A DNA stretch of 64,000 nt from Coriobacteriia bacterium (GTDB lineage: Bacteria > Actinomycetota > Coriobacteriia > Coriobacteriales > UBA8131), in NCBI GenBank assembly GCA_009784945.1, contig WQXH01000001.1, positions 115,882 to 179,881 of the forward strand. Reading direction: 5' to 3'. Positions 32,501-41,226 of this stretch are shown piece by piece. The notes under the pieces were generated by a model, which was given only the letters and a program-made list of their open reading frames with translations, was not told where the DNA came from and searched no databases. The stretch's first letter is position 1. Each line of letters opens with the position of its first letter. A program made the translations under genes and the position numbers.

Positions 32501-35398
32501 CTTGTTAACACCCTTGACTGTTCTGGTCATTGCTGACATCACTTCGCCCGTCGTGGCAGTTCCGTTTGAAATGTTTTCCTTCAGATTTTTCGTGAACACC
32601 TTTGCAGATTGAAGAATCTGTCCACCAAGAGAGCTTATTCGAATGTCAGCTTCTAGAACCTTATTGTATGTCTTATTGTCTAGTTCCAGCTTCCCCTCTT
32701 CTGCCATCTGTATAATGCGCTGAAAGCCTTGACTGTTGTTAATCTCAACAGGCTCACCCCTCACAGCAGCATCAATCATGTCTTTTAGTTCAGCAAGAGA
32801 GTGCTCTTCAACCCAGGTCTCCGCAAATTTCCTCTGTCTTTCATTTTCGACAGCCTCATACTCAACGGTTCCATCTGTATTTTTCTTGCTTTGTGAAGTC
32901 TTCTTCTTTCCTGTCTTGCCCATGGGGTCAGCCACTATTTCGCCGTTTTCTTTTTCTGCCTTCGCTCTCTCTTTTTGCTCCTCACCTTTGATGCCTTGTT
33001 CCTCGCTTGACTTGGTGCCAGGCTTGTTTTCGGGAGTTGAGCCTGGGGCCGACTCACATTGAGCTGGAGTCGGCTCTGATTCTTTTACGGACTCAGAAGG
33101 CGTCCCATCTTTAGTTTTCATTGATTCAACGTATGACTGAGCGTCTTCAACCAGCATCTTGGCCCTGGTTGGTGACATGTCGGCTATTTCAGCAACATCT
33201 GCCTCAAAGGTTGAGAGCTGGTGCATTCTTTCACCCCTGGTGAGGGTGTTATCTGCCCTTAAGGCTTGAGCCATTGGCTCTATGAGCGCGCTAGCCTCAG
33301 AGATATAATCTGGCTTAGCGCCCATAGCGTCTCCTTTCGTATTTGGATTATCAACAGCGGGTTTGTTTTCATGACGCAGCTCAGTTGGCTCCGCTCCTTG
33401 CTGAGAAGCCTCATTTTCCAGCCTCGCTTGCTCAGCCTCAAATATCTGCCTAATCTCTTCGTCTGAAACAGTGCGACCATGCTCTTGCGGAGCCGTCTCA
33501 GCTGTGTCACCTATGTTAATAGACTTTGTTTGGTCTACGTAGTTTTGAATCTCTTGAAAATATGCACGTTGGTCACCAAGCTCCCACCCGTCGATGCTGC
33601 CAACCAGCGTGGTTTCAACCTCTGCAACGAGCTCCTTGGCCTCCTTCGGCGTGTAAGCTGGATCAGCTTCTATAGTCTCCTTAAACCTTGGGAGTAATTC
33701 TCTTATCCGAGTTTTATAGTCATTTGTTGTGTCTTTACCTTTTTCAAACATTTGATCAATGAGAGGATATGCGTCAACTTTCGTGTCTCCGTCAACTTTC
33801 ACAGGGGCATCGACACCAGCCTTTAGATTCGCTCTCACTGTTCCAGCACCAGTGATGCCACCAGCTACAGCCAAGCCTGTGACTCCACCGAGCAGCCCAG
33901 CGTAGACAGCCTCGTCCTTGTTAAACACACCGCCTTGTGCCTCATTTCTAAGACCATAATTAGTGGACTCAACTGCCGCATTAACTGCCCCAGCCTCACC
34001 ACCGTGCATAGCTATATTGCTTGCTGCTTGCCTGGCTGTTTGCTTGAGCCCAGCCCTGCCAGCAACTGCCGCACCCTTAAGTGGCTTTCCGAGAATTGGA
34101 ACCATTGATGCTATATCTAGACCAGTAGCAGTTGCTTCAAGACCTAGCTGAGCAGCAGTTTGTGACTCCCTACTGAAGAGATTTGCATTGCCACTCCTTG
34201 CTTCATTGGCATAATCCACAATGTTTTCGTAGTTCGGCGACAAGGTATACCCTGCCCGAGCATCGCCAGCATTGGCGTGAATATCACCTGGTATATAGCC
34301 AATGCCGAGTATCCCTAGCATCACGTCCCTTGGAAATGAGCCTTCTGGTGCCCAGACATTAGTACCAGGGTTCGCTGTTAAACCCTTGTCAGCGAGTTGC
34401 ATAACATTGTCCATCCCAAACCGCCAAGCATGTCCCATTCTTTGGGTCAGAGATCCATCTTTACTCAACTCTTTTCTCGCCTCAGCGGCAAGTTGATTGT
34501 CATTTGCCCATTCTTGGATCCCTTCTCCGTACACGCGGGAGAAGTTTTCTAAGTTAAACTGCTGGGAATTTCGTGCATCAGCCAGGTGCGCCCTTCCAAG
34601 TTCAGCAGCGTTATACTCAGGGCGGTAACCAGTCTCTTTTTCGTAGATGGAAGCTGCTTGAAGTCTTTGCTCTGGAGTAACGGAGTGGTCATTTGGCCAA
34701 ACTCCAAACTGCTCCTTGAAAGCTCTTTCTGCTGCATCTGCCTGTGCATATTCATTTTTCAGTTGCTCGTCGAATGGTGCTCGTGGCTTCCCCATCATCA
34801 CTTCGTACCATATCTCACTGTCGGTCGCATTTGGTCGCTTTTTTTTGATAGAAGAAAAAGCTTGGTCTGCCAGCACTCCAGCCTGTTCCTCTGTGAGGTC
34901 TACAGTCTCTCCTTTGGCAGTGCCAATAAGGCCGAGCGTGTTTGCGCTCGCGCTGCCCGAGCCTCTCCTGCCCTCTCCTGCCATACCTTGAGTAAGCCTG
35001 ATTGCTGTCTCTCTGTTCTGGCGATAGTAATCATTTGGGTTCGCTGACGGGCCCAGCGTACCTTGACCAATTTGAGGTTCAACTTGCTGCCTGATTAGTT
35101 CCTCGACGCTTGCTCCTGGCTGATTTGCTCCCACCATCTGGTCAAACGCTAAATTGTGTTTCGTTTGCCTTTGATAGATTGGGTTTTCTTCGAGTGTGGT
35201 AACGTCTCTAGCCATCTGCCTTATAGGTTCACTCATATCTGGTGCTACAGGCTTGTTAAAGAACTGACTAGTGTAGTCAGCCCTTGAGTTTTGTATTGCG
35301 AACGGGCTCCTGTCTACATACCTCGGTTGCTCTCGTTCCCAGCGCTCCCTAGCCACAGCCAGCGCGGCATCTACGTGTTTTCTTGCTGCTTTTGACAC
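29564..35398 (-). CDS. Giant virion protein, probable DNA-ejection protein (1944 residues)
   Basis: This is by far the largest gene. The N-terminal 400 residues are charged and helical. A region near 410-540 is rich in Gly/Ala with membrane-like stretches (GLLGGVTGLAVAGGITGAG), and a Lys/Glu-rich linker follows around 760-850. A long helical middle follows, then another hydrophobic segment near 1360 (VGALGFFAGIVGMVTGAM) and a Gly-rich C-terminal tail with SGGGRRGSGGGGG. The size and amphipathic segments recall podovirus internal proteins such as T7 gp16 that form a channel into the cell. I see no clear lytic transglycosylase motif. Confidence 0.55.
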   Translation of the reverse strand: MSKAARKHVDAALAVARERWEREQPRYVDRSPFAIQNSRADYTSQFFNKPVAPDMSEPIRQMARDVTTLEENPIYQRQTKHNLAFDQMVGANQPGASVEELIRQQVEPQIGQGTLGPSANPNDYYRQNRETAIRLTQGMAGEGRRGSGSASANTLGLIGTAKGETVDLTEEQAGVLADQAFSSIKKKRPNATDSEIWYEVMMGKPRAPFDEQLKNEYAQADAAERAFKEQFGVWPNDHSVTPEQRLQAASIYEKETGYRPEYNAAELGRAHLADARNSQQFNLENFSRVYGEGIQEWANDNQLAAEARKELSKDGSLTQRMGHAWRFGMDNVMQLADKGLTANPGTNVWAPEGSFPRDVMLGILGIGYIPGDIHANAGDARAGYTLSPNYENIVDYANEARSGNANLFSRESQTAAQLGLEATATGLDIASMVPILGKPLKGAAVAGRAGLKQTARQAASNIAMHGGEAGAVNAAVESTNYGLRNEAQGGVFNKDEAVYAGLLGGVTGLAVAGGITGAGTVRANLKAGVDAPVKVDGDTKVDAYPLIDQMFEKGKDTTNDYKTRIRELLPRFKETIEADPAYTPKEAKELVAEVETTLVGSIDGWELGDQRAYFQEIQNYVDQTKSINIGDTAETAPQEHGRTVSDEEIRQIFEAEQARLENEASQQGAEPTELRHENKPAVDNPNTKGDAMGAKPDYISEASALIEPMAQALRADNTLTRGERMHQLSTFEADVAEIADMSPTRAKMLVEDAQSYVESMKTKDGTPSESVKESEPTPAQCESAPGSTPENKPGTKSSEEQGIKGEEQKERAKAEKENGEIVADPMGKTGKKKTSQSKKNTDGTVEYEAVENERQRKFAETWVEEHSLAELKDMIDAAVRGEPVEINNSQGFQRIIQMAEEGKLELDNKTYNKVLEADIRISSLGGQILQSAKVFTKNLKENISNGTATTGEVMSAMTRTVKGVNKSLQLSSEVLSDARAISDGYKPLLEERQRLWTEIEAEASIKSSKDLSGIRKRATEIEKSIRQQDAARHAWFAKVIDDSGMKKSEKKNALYDYIQQQGIYLHSWVDMSLLSSPAGRIFDQLNGWQVAFEENLPLTRAINLNFAKWIATKGGQLTIDVTNSKGDVIGTRKVQPAGHIGVPRGLEGAAAVRYGVQEAFAEGSRAMADRAALRTKGDSRKSKVKHNTAAGAVMREITTYVTQLGDMPIRGMSRSFAIAWYKDANMTIEQAYLKSLVDPDGIVPIFEEKMYFEQGLGTVNYSLSGIVRKGLNELLEKVPASGFAKENAVKTVERALFGYWNVQVRVGMRGLSRASLGIAKFGKAMLSTKEGSLERALEVRRAVVDCKSGLEVGALGFFAGIVGMVTGAMPDSDEEIALWEAEGRKPYSIKVGDTYLELARHLGGFATPFIVYSTLGDGVKRGHSPEKIIVDATIASIDSFGSFSGAENLLKATKDISHFLSNIEQGPPRGLQTFAAGMIKMQIPFGSFINQSTSLADPYQRYSNVPINNEVPWSKDNITSWLAGLAATSVKGVGGRFFMPIKQDSIGQELTNFDRFRMFTIASLNVNDDHPVLENARRLHSLNLPVMPSNRPIVANDADGNRINLDTKEQHAVYSAVGMNAMHRLDMLVRSDEWEEMTPEEQQKAWLKARDENKGAVVAETLQRLGVSNVEGISTTYDYSDSLSEEDLAVLRAYRLLDTDDQGKWLEDNTNNFTYLRATWNNKELLDQLTEADRNLQYTNSLAYQLAAAEVNLIYDIDPRLQELYRSINLTEWRELKDEDYELYERLLWYDTLRAGKGCSRKDSNHNKNKYYETKGSRDGSGVSGGGRRGSGGGGGSTRYHVPSLSDLKLEQFFPKGKGKQSFSETTSKKPNAPITLDYSKPTVSAGKGMKIEPMNFQNTASTVKYKKGETSQPVTDTNYMRLAKGGSAQSSFKTGYTAGGVRI

Positions 35399-35399
35399 A

Positions 35400-37547
35400 T
35401 TAACCCCTCACTGTTTTGAGTCTGACCTCGTTGTATCGAGTCGAGAAGTCAAGACCTACTCCTATGGTTACGTACTCATAAACAAACGCATCTAGCTTTA
35501 GCCCTATAAACCCTTCAAGAGAAGTGATGTCCCAGTTAAGGTAATTCACATCCTTATTAATCCTAACTCGTACCTCCACCGTCCCAGACGTAGGTTGACG
35601 ACGCAAGATAAAAGGCCCGTCTGACCAAGGTGAGTCGCTCCCGTATTCACCTTTATGTTCCACTTTCTTAGAAAAGCTAACCGGTTCGTTTCCTTGGTAA
35701 TCTTCTCTGCCAAACATTTCTTGATTAAGTAGCAGTGTTCCTTCATAGTTTTCGAGCCTCCTCCTTGAGTTTGCTTGCACTCTCAGCCTTACTGGGCCTT
35801 CCATTTCTGAAAAGACAAACAAGACGTGCAACAGTCTTACCCACTCCCTCCCATCGTCAGGAGCAACAGTAAGTTTTCCTGACCCTAAAATAACAGGGAA
35901 TTCAGCACCTGACTTGTCTCTTGGCTTAAAGTCTGCCAAGTCTGTGTACCTCAAGACTTCTCTGTCCATAACGGCGTAAAGAGCAACACGGTCTTGGTCT
36001 ACCGAAATTGACCCAAACCACTTGTGCGGAGTTGTCCACCTGGCCCACGCACCATTTGACCTTGCGTCAAACACCAGCATAGTCATGTTGTCTATGTGCC
36101 AGATCGCCTTGCCGTTGTAAATAGTTCCATACATATTTTTAAGAGTCTTATACGGAATAGCTGCTACTATATCTTGAATATTTTGGTCTATTGAGGCAGT
36201 GATGTTATCCCCTGTATAAGTTGCTCTAATGCCACTTGATTTAAAGCCAACGGGTGATGGGTATAGTATAGAATTCAAGTAGTCTAAAACGCCGAAGGTA
36301 GAATAAGCTCCTTCGTCGCCTTTTTGTTCTGAGGGGTAAAACTGGTGTACACTTTGGTTGCCGTAAGTGGTTGATAACGACAAAATGTTAAAACGCCTAC
36401 CAACAGCGTTTGGCCCTGAGCATAAAACAAAGTTACATATTTGCCCATCGTCTGCCCGGCCACGCCTGATGGTAACTGGCTCAAAGCTAGTCCCGTAAGC
36501 CACGTAAAAGTACCCGCCGTCTCCTACGAAGAACTGAGGATAGACACTATCCACTGGAGCTGCTCCGGTGTAGTATAACTTCTGGTACTCCTTCTTTGAC
36601 CCAATTGCCCAAAGCCGACCGTCTATTTCGGTCACATATCTGGCAACCAGGCCGCCGGTTGAGTTTTCAAGCTGAGGTGAAAGTAGCCTGCCAGCAATCG
36701 TTCCATCATCTTCGAAGGAGGCAGGAACTTGGCCTACAGCGAACTCCTTAATGAGTTGATAGTGAATTACTGATGGTGATATGAAGTCTGGGGTGAGAAC
36801 CCTGTAAACACGCACCCTGGAATTACTTCCATGTTGTGTAACTCCAGAAATGTTAACTCTCACCTTTGTAGTCCATTGCCCTAACGGGTTCATGTCGTCG
36901 GCTAACACTACATTGGCAAACTTTTTGGCGGTTGTAAACGCACCGCCGCCAGAGGCAGGGGTCTCACCCCAATCGTTCACATAGCTAATCAGGTAGTACG
37001 CACGATAGTCTCCAGTGGTGGCACCGTTAGCTATCGTCATATTTGGATTTGAAGCTATTTCACTTCCAGGTCTTGCCACGCCAGCAGTTCGCCCGTCTCC
37101 TGGTATCGTGAAGTACGCCATTTGGTTTACGCCATCAGCTATGGCTATTAAGTATCCCCACTGAGCGTAGGAGGCGAGTTGACCCATGCTAAAGTCAACA
37201 CTGCCATTCGGCTGTGCTACCAGCGTCCAGTCAGTAGCTCCAGCTTCATATAGGTAGAGCTTGCCGCAAACTATTGTTAGCAAATCAAAACGCTCTTCTT
37301 CTTTGTTCCAGTAACTGAAGATTGGGCCGACAAAATCATCGCCCGGCAAATCAGGAATCGCTGCCTTGGCAAAAGGAGCTCGGCTTGAAACAGAGCCTTC
37401 AGGGTGGATAATAATATTGTCAGCCTTAAAGAGGCCGTCTTTAGGAGTGTCAGCTCTGCCTCCTGAAGTCACTAGCCCTTTTTTCCACGTTAGCGTAGCT
37501 GTGCGCTGCAACTTTGGTGTTGGGTTATCTTTGGGAGGTTGAATCAT
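35400..37547 (-). CDS. Tail tubular protein B / nozzle-like protein
   Basis: The 715-residue protein is beta-rich throughout, with repeated propeller-like blades (LLTIVCGKLYLYEAGATDWTL, AQWGYLIAIADGVNQMAYF, RLWAIGSKKEYQKLYYTG, KAIWHIDNMTMLVFD). It resembles the podovirus tail tubular protein B/nozzle class, which closes the short tail below the adaptor ring. Size and neighbours fit. It follows the endolysin gene in the operon, an unusual place. Confidence 0.6.
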   Translation of the reverse strand: MIQPPKDNPTPKLQRTATLTWKKGLVTSGGRADTPKDGLFKADNIIIHPEGSVSSRAPFAKAAIPDLPGDDFVGPIFSYWNKEEERFDLLTIVCGKLYLYEAGATDWTLVAQPNGSVDFSMGQLASYAQWGYLIAIADGVNQMAYFTIPGDGRTAGVARPGSEIASNPNMTIANGATTGDYRAYYLISYVNDWGETPASGGGAFTTAKKFANVVLADDMNPLGQWTTKVRVNISGVTQHGSNSRVRVYRVLTPDFISPSVIHYQLIKEFAVGQVPASFEDDGTIAGRLLSPQLENSTGGLVARYVTEIDGRLWAIGSKKEYQKLYYTGAAPVDSVYPQFFVGDGGYFYVAYGTSFEPVTIRRGRADDGQICNFVLCSGPNAVGRRFNILSLSTTYGNQSVHQFYPSEQKGDEGAYSTFGVLDYLNSILYPSPVGFKSSGIRATYTGDNITASIDQNIQDIVAAIPYKTLKNMYGTIYNGKAIWHIDNMTMLVFDARSNGAWARWTTPHKWFGSISVDQDRVALYAVMDREVLRYTDLADFKPRDKSGAEFPVILGSGKLTVAPDDGREWVRLLHVLFVFSEMEGPVRLRVQANSRRRLENYEGTLLLNQEMFGREDYQGNEPVSFSKKVEHKGEYGSDSPWSDGPFILRRQPTSGTVEVRVRINKDVNYLNWDITSLEGFIGLKLDAFVYEYVTIGVGLDFSTRYNEVRLKTVRG

Positions 37548-37556
37548 GCATGCCCC

Positions 37557-38522
37557 TCACGTTAGCCACATTCTAAAAGCTTCAATCGCTCTTGACTGCC
37601 CTGTTGTGCCAAGCCCAAAGGCAACAGCTAGTGGAATGCTTGAGGTAACTTGCTGGGCTTTACTGTCGCCAAGACCTGCCATATGCACCTGAAACATGAG
37701 CCTTCTTCCGGTTTTGTTTTCTATGATATAAGGTGCGATCATTTCAAGACGCTGGCTTTTTCCAGTTGAGCCCAGCGTGGTTGTTGGACTAACCTCTCCC
37801 ATGTCTTTCCAGCCCTCGCTCTGCATGTGAACTGCCATACCAAAACGCAAGCCTGGAACACTTTGCGTGTCTATCCTGATGGCTTCAAGTCGTCTTGAAA
37901 AGCCTTTCGTCCCAGCCCACTGACCGTCCCTAACTCTCTCACACCAACCTAGCCCTTGCACGTGAGCACTATAGACTAGGTTCGCACTATTTGTTGCAAT
38001 GCCTGGGCTTTGTTTCGGGACAACCACAGGTGGAGACAGTATTTGGTTGACTCTTCTGATAAACCTGTCCATGTTAGCAAGCATCCAAGGGCCAGGACAA
38101 GCAGTAGCTTTATACATCTGATCCCAAGTTACATTCTTGCCCCTGACAGCCCCGCCAAGGCCGTGAGTTTTAAGCGTCTTGGCTACAAGCTGGGCTGTAG
38201 TTTCAAACGTATTTTCAGCAATCTGCCAATCTGGTGCACCAGTGGAATTCACCATTTCGATAGTGATGGCCCTGCTGTTTGAACTGGCTCTTAACACCCC
38301 GTCGCCATTCGTCCAGGCAGTGTTGACTTCACTGACATATTGGTGAACAACATTGCCTTGCACGGCGTAGTGAGAAGATGCGCGACTTGTAGGGTTTAAG
38401 AACACACTGTCTACAGACGCAAGTGACGTTCCCGCAGCGTGGTGAATTGTTACCTCACTTACCATAGATGATCTCCCTGGTGTGAAGTTTGGTGTTCCTA
38501 TCCATTTCAGCGTGTAGCCCAT
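37557..38522 (-). CDS. Endolysin: N-acetylmuramoyl-L-alanine amidase with ChW repeats
   Basis: The 321-residue lysin has an N-terminal amidase_2 domain: VTIHHAAG (zinc His), ITIEMVNS (catalytic Glu region) and TACPGPWM (the CPG motif). In the segment NVTWDQMYKATACPG an Asp stands where relatives usually have His, as I recall, so the zinc site may differ. The C-terminal 140 residues hold about three ChW repeats (HVQGLGW, HMQSEGW, HMAGLGD with TGxSxRLEA tails). These are the same module type as the host transpeptidase at 3665-5788, so they probably bind host wall. The start at 38522 follows GGAGG. Confidence 0.85.
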   Translation of the reverse strand: MGYTLKWIGTPNFTPGRSSMVSEVTIHHAAGTSLASVDSVFLNPTSRASSHYAVQGNVVHQYVSEVNTAWTNGDGVLRASSNSRAITIEMVNSTGAPDWQIAENTFETTAQLVAKTLKTHGLGGAVRGKNVTWDQMYKATACPGPWMLANMDRFIRRVNQILSPPVVVPKQSPGIATNSANLVYSAHVQGLGWCERVRDGQWAGTKGFSRRLEAIRIDTQSVPGLRFGMAVHMQSEGWKDMGEVSPTTTLGSTGKSQRLEMIAPYIIENKTGRRLMFQVHMAGLGDSKAQQVTSSIPLAVAFGLGTTGQSRAIEAFRMWLT

Positions 38523-38536
38523 TGTGCCTCCTGATC

Positions 38537-38938
38537 TCAACTTGTTCTGTCTTTGATTATCTTTACGCTTGTTATGAGCGTTTCTTGCCCTCTTAGAATC
38601 TCATCGTGTTGACGTTCTGAACGCTGGTTGTTGGTACGACTTTCTTCGATAAGAGAGTCAACTTTTGTTGCACACATGCCAATCTTTAGGCAGCTTGCAT
38701 TCATGGCTACGGTGTTATTTTCCATTGCAGCTGAGTTGTTTCTGATAACCTCAACAGTCTCTCCTTGAAGCAAAATTCTTGCTGCCTTTTCTTCCATTGA
38801 GGCATCAAACCATCTTTTGCCCCACGGAATAAGCTTCCAAAAGCAAAGCCCAGCAAAGAATATGAGCATCAAAGGTAAGCCCATATAATCCATGAAGTAG
38901 TAAAGCTCATGAAGGTTACTTAAAGTATCTTGAGCCAT
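38537..38938 (-). CDS. Membrane-anchored lysis-associated protein
   Basis: The 133-residue protein has one hydrophobic segment near residues 19-38 (MGLPLMLIFFAGLCFWKLIPW) and a long helical, polar C-terminal part (VIRNNSAAMENNTVAMNAS, EESRTNNQRSERQHDEIL). Its place between holin and endolysin and its overlap with the holin gene suggest a second holin, an antiholin or a lysis regulator. No family is certain. Confidence 0.5.
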   Translation of the reverse strand: MAQDTLSNLHELYYFMDYMGLPLMLIFFAGLCFWKLIPWGKRWFDASMEEKAARILLQGETVEVIRNNSAAMENNTVAMNASCLKIGMCATKVDSLIEESRTNNQRSERQHDEILRGQETLITSVKIIKDRTS

Positions 38939-39206
38939 TTTTCCCTCCTGACGGTTGCGGCCTGCTTACTGCCCCCGCCGTCTCTTTAAGCACCACTTCT
39001 TCTGGTGTGAATGCAACAGACTTTAATACAGACAAAACTGCTGCAAGTCCTGCAACAGATAGCGCCAAAAACCAGTTCACTTCATGTAAGAACTGTGCCG
39101 AAGCCATAAAGGCTATCAAAGCTGCTGCGGCCGATTGAGCTGCCGTCCAGGCTGCACGTTTTAGCGCCGCTTCCCAAAAGACTTTGTTGATTTGTGTTTT
39201 AAACAT
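38916..39206 (-). CDS. Holin (r1t-like)
   Basis: The 96-residue protein has the r1t-holin layout. An N-terminal FWEAALKRAAWTAAQSAAAALIA segment and a second hydrophobic span, WFLALSVAGLAAVLSVLKSVA, are followed by a polar, basic tail. Holins permeabilise the membrane at a set time so the endolysin can reach the wall. It overlaps the next lysis gene by 23 bp. Confidence 0.72.
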   Translation of the reverse strand: MFKTQINKVFWEAALKRAAWTAAQSAAAALIAFMASAQFLHEVNWFLALSVAGLAAVLSVLKSVAFTPEEVVLKETAGAVSRPQPSGGKNGSRYFK

Positions 39207-39226
39207 TTCTTTCTCCTATCTCTCTT

Positions 39227-40540
39227 TTACAGTGCGGCTCTGCCGCAAACATGTGTACTGATTAGGACATTTACTTGGGTCGCATTAGAGGCAGCATTTG
39301 CTGCAACATATACGTTTCCAGTTGATGTTGTGGTCGGGACAGAGTTGCAAACAAGAATAAAAGTCCTTGCCGCCTCAACTGTGTGGACATTCCTGTTTAT
39401 TACTGGTACTTCAGTGAAGGTAACTGGGAAAGTGTGACTGCCGACAGCGGCAGAACGCATCCACCCGTTTGCCCATGCGTTGTTTAGTGTCACAGACACA
39501 GTTGCATTTCTCCAGCACTCGACGATGCCGTCAGACCACTGTCGGACTACCCAGTCAGAGTTTGCATTAGTGCCAGTCCTGATCACTATGTTACGAGCGT
39601 TAGGCCCATCAATTGTGCCACCTGTAGCTGTCGAATATATGGTAGTCCCCGTAAGTGTGCCTCTTGTCGCTACAGTGAGGGTCGAAGAGCTTTGTGACCT
39701 GTAGCATGTTGCGTTTCCTGTTCCTCTTAGATCATCGCAATACAAAAGTGCATTGACCGCATAGGTAGCATAATACTTATTTGAAATGGTGCAAGAAGAT
39801 GCGTATATACGAGAGCTGCTTTGATGTGCATACACTCCCCTTGTCGTGTCGGTGGAGCTTGAACCAGCAGTCGCATTGCAGTATTGAAGAGTGACATATG
39901 GAGAGGAGTTTCTGTAGATGTAAAAGCCGGTGCTATCGGTAGTGGTGGCAGTAACTCCTACAACAGTGATTACGTTTCCGTTTGAGTTGTAGTTAACTGA
40001 TAGTCTTTCGCACCTGTGGGTGGTGGTGTTTGGAGTATCAATAACGTCACCAGAAGCGTTGGTGCAGCGTATATGGAGGCTTCCTGGCCCGTGGAAGTAA
40101 TAGATTGTGATAGCTGAGATAGTCGTGCCAGGTGTCACATTTATTATGGTTGGGTTTCTTAGGTACTTCGGGAGTGAATCAATAGTTTCTTGCAAGTTTG
40201 CCATGCTACATGTCAATTCGTTGGTACCACCTATTGATGCAAAACCAAGATTTGCTCTCGCATCAACTGAGTTTTCGGCATTAGTCCCCCCTCTGCTGAT
40301 GGGAAGCACACCTGTCACTCCTGGTCTTGGGCTTGCTTGAAACACATTGGCGGCAGTAGTTGACGCAAGGTTCACCAACATTGATGGGTTAGTCGAAGGA
40401 ACAGCCTCAAGCTTAGCAAGCTGTGGAATAGCCTCTGGTGGCGACATGTACACAGGTGGATTGACACCTTGAGCAACCAGTAGGTCTCCCCTATTGCCTA
40501 GCCTCGTTGGCCCTCGAAATGTTCTACCATCTGAAAGCAC
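39227..40540 (-). CDS. Tail fibre / spike, beta-helix type
   Basis: The 437-residue protein has GVLPISRGGTNA near residue 75, a motif of tail fibre shafts. A long Thr/Ser/Asn-rich repetitive region follows with parallel beta-helix character (SVNYNSNGNVITVVGVTATTT, RIYASSCTISN, YCDDLRGTGNATCYRS), and the C-terminal domain has SDWVVRQWSDGIVECW. It is a likely receptor-binding spike. GTG 40540 with GGGGAG 8 nt upstream is the best start and overlaps the adaptor gene by 17 bp. Confidence 0.65.
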   Translation of the reverse strand: MLSDGRTFRGPTRLGNRGDLLVAQGVNPPVYMSPPEAIPQLAKLEAVPSTNPSMLVNLASTTAANVFQASPRPGVTGVLPISRGGTNAENSVDARANLGFASIGGTNELTCSMANLQETIDSLPKYLRNPTIINVTPGTTISAITIYYFHGPGSLHIRCTNASGDVIDTPNTTTHRCERLSVNYNSNGNVITVVGVTATTTDSTGFYIYRNSSPYVTLQYCNATAGSSSTDTTRGVYAHQSSSRIYASSCTISNKYYATYAVNALLYCDDLRGTGNATCYRSQSSSTLTVATRGTLTGTTIYSTATGGTIDGPNARNIVIRTGTNANSDWVVRQWSDGIVECWRNATVSVTLNNAWANGWMRSAAVGSHTFPVTFTEVPVINRNVHTVEAARTFILVCNSVPTTTSTGNVYVAANAASNATQVNVLISTHVCGRAAL

Positions 40541-41219
40541 TGGCACTGCTCCCCTCGGTGCTCCAATCGTAGGTAAGCGGCGCTGTCCTTGCTTCGTTAT
40601 CAGAAAGCATTCGGTTATACACATCATTAGCTTGAGCCAATATGTTTGGGTACTGTGCTCCCCTAACGATGTCTGTTCTCACATACTCAGCAGCGGTGGC
40701 CCATGCTAGCCAGAGGAGGTTGTGAACCTTGGTAACTTCTTCTACGTCTTGTTCGTCCCCTTTCAGGTGTCCGCCATGGGGGACGCACGGGAGTCTAATC
40801 TCGCCTCGTGCAGGTGGGCTCACAAAAGCGAGACCTTCAGCAGTAACAGAACACCTAAGACCAGCGTCGTTTCTGTTATCGTGCAATTGGTCGTGTGGAA
40901 CTAGCTGGTAATCTACTCCACCCACTTTGACCGATGTATAAAACCCGTCTGGCAAAGCTTGCACTTCTGTCCAGTCAATTTCATAAAGTGTTGAGCGCCC
41001 ATCGCTTACACCTATCACATACTCAGGGTCAATATTCCTCACCCAAAGAACACGCTCGCCATACCTGTCTACAGCATTGAAGTAATAGTCTACTTGCTCA
41101 TTAATGATCGAGACAATAGTCTGACCGTCTTCACTGTCAGGTGTTACTGAGTGGTCAAGCTCACCAGCCACCTTGCGGTAAATGTTTTGCACCAGTTGTT
41201 CTGTGGAAGTTTTCAGCAT
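40524..41219 (-). CDS. Tail tubular protein A / adaptor-like protein
   Basis: The 231-residue protein lies directly after the scaffold gene and has the size and mixed helix/strand pattern of podovirus adaptor (gatekeeper) proteins: helical N-terminal SIINEQVDYYFNAVDRYGERVLW, and a C-terminal helix EVTKVHNLLWLAWATAAEYVRTD. Adaptor proteins link portal and nozzle. ATG 41219 follows AGGAG. Confidence 0.5.
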   Translation of the reverse strand: MLKTSTEQLVQNIYRKVAGELDHSVTPDSEDGQTIVSIINEQVDYYFNAVDRYGERVLWVRNIDPEYVIGVSDGRSTLYEIDWTEVQALPDGFYTSVKVGGVDYQLVPHDQLHDNRNDAGLRCSVTAEGLAFVSPPARGEIRLPCVPHGGHLKGDEQDVEEVTKVHNLLWLAWATAAEYVRTDIVRGAQYPNILAQANDVYNRMLSDNEARTAPLTYDWSTEGSSASAFRW

Positions 41220-41226
41220 AACGCTC

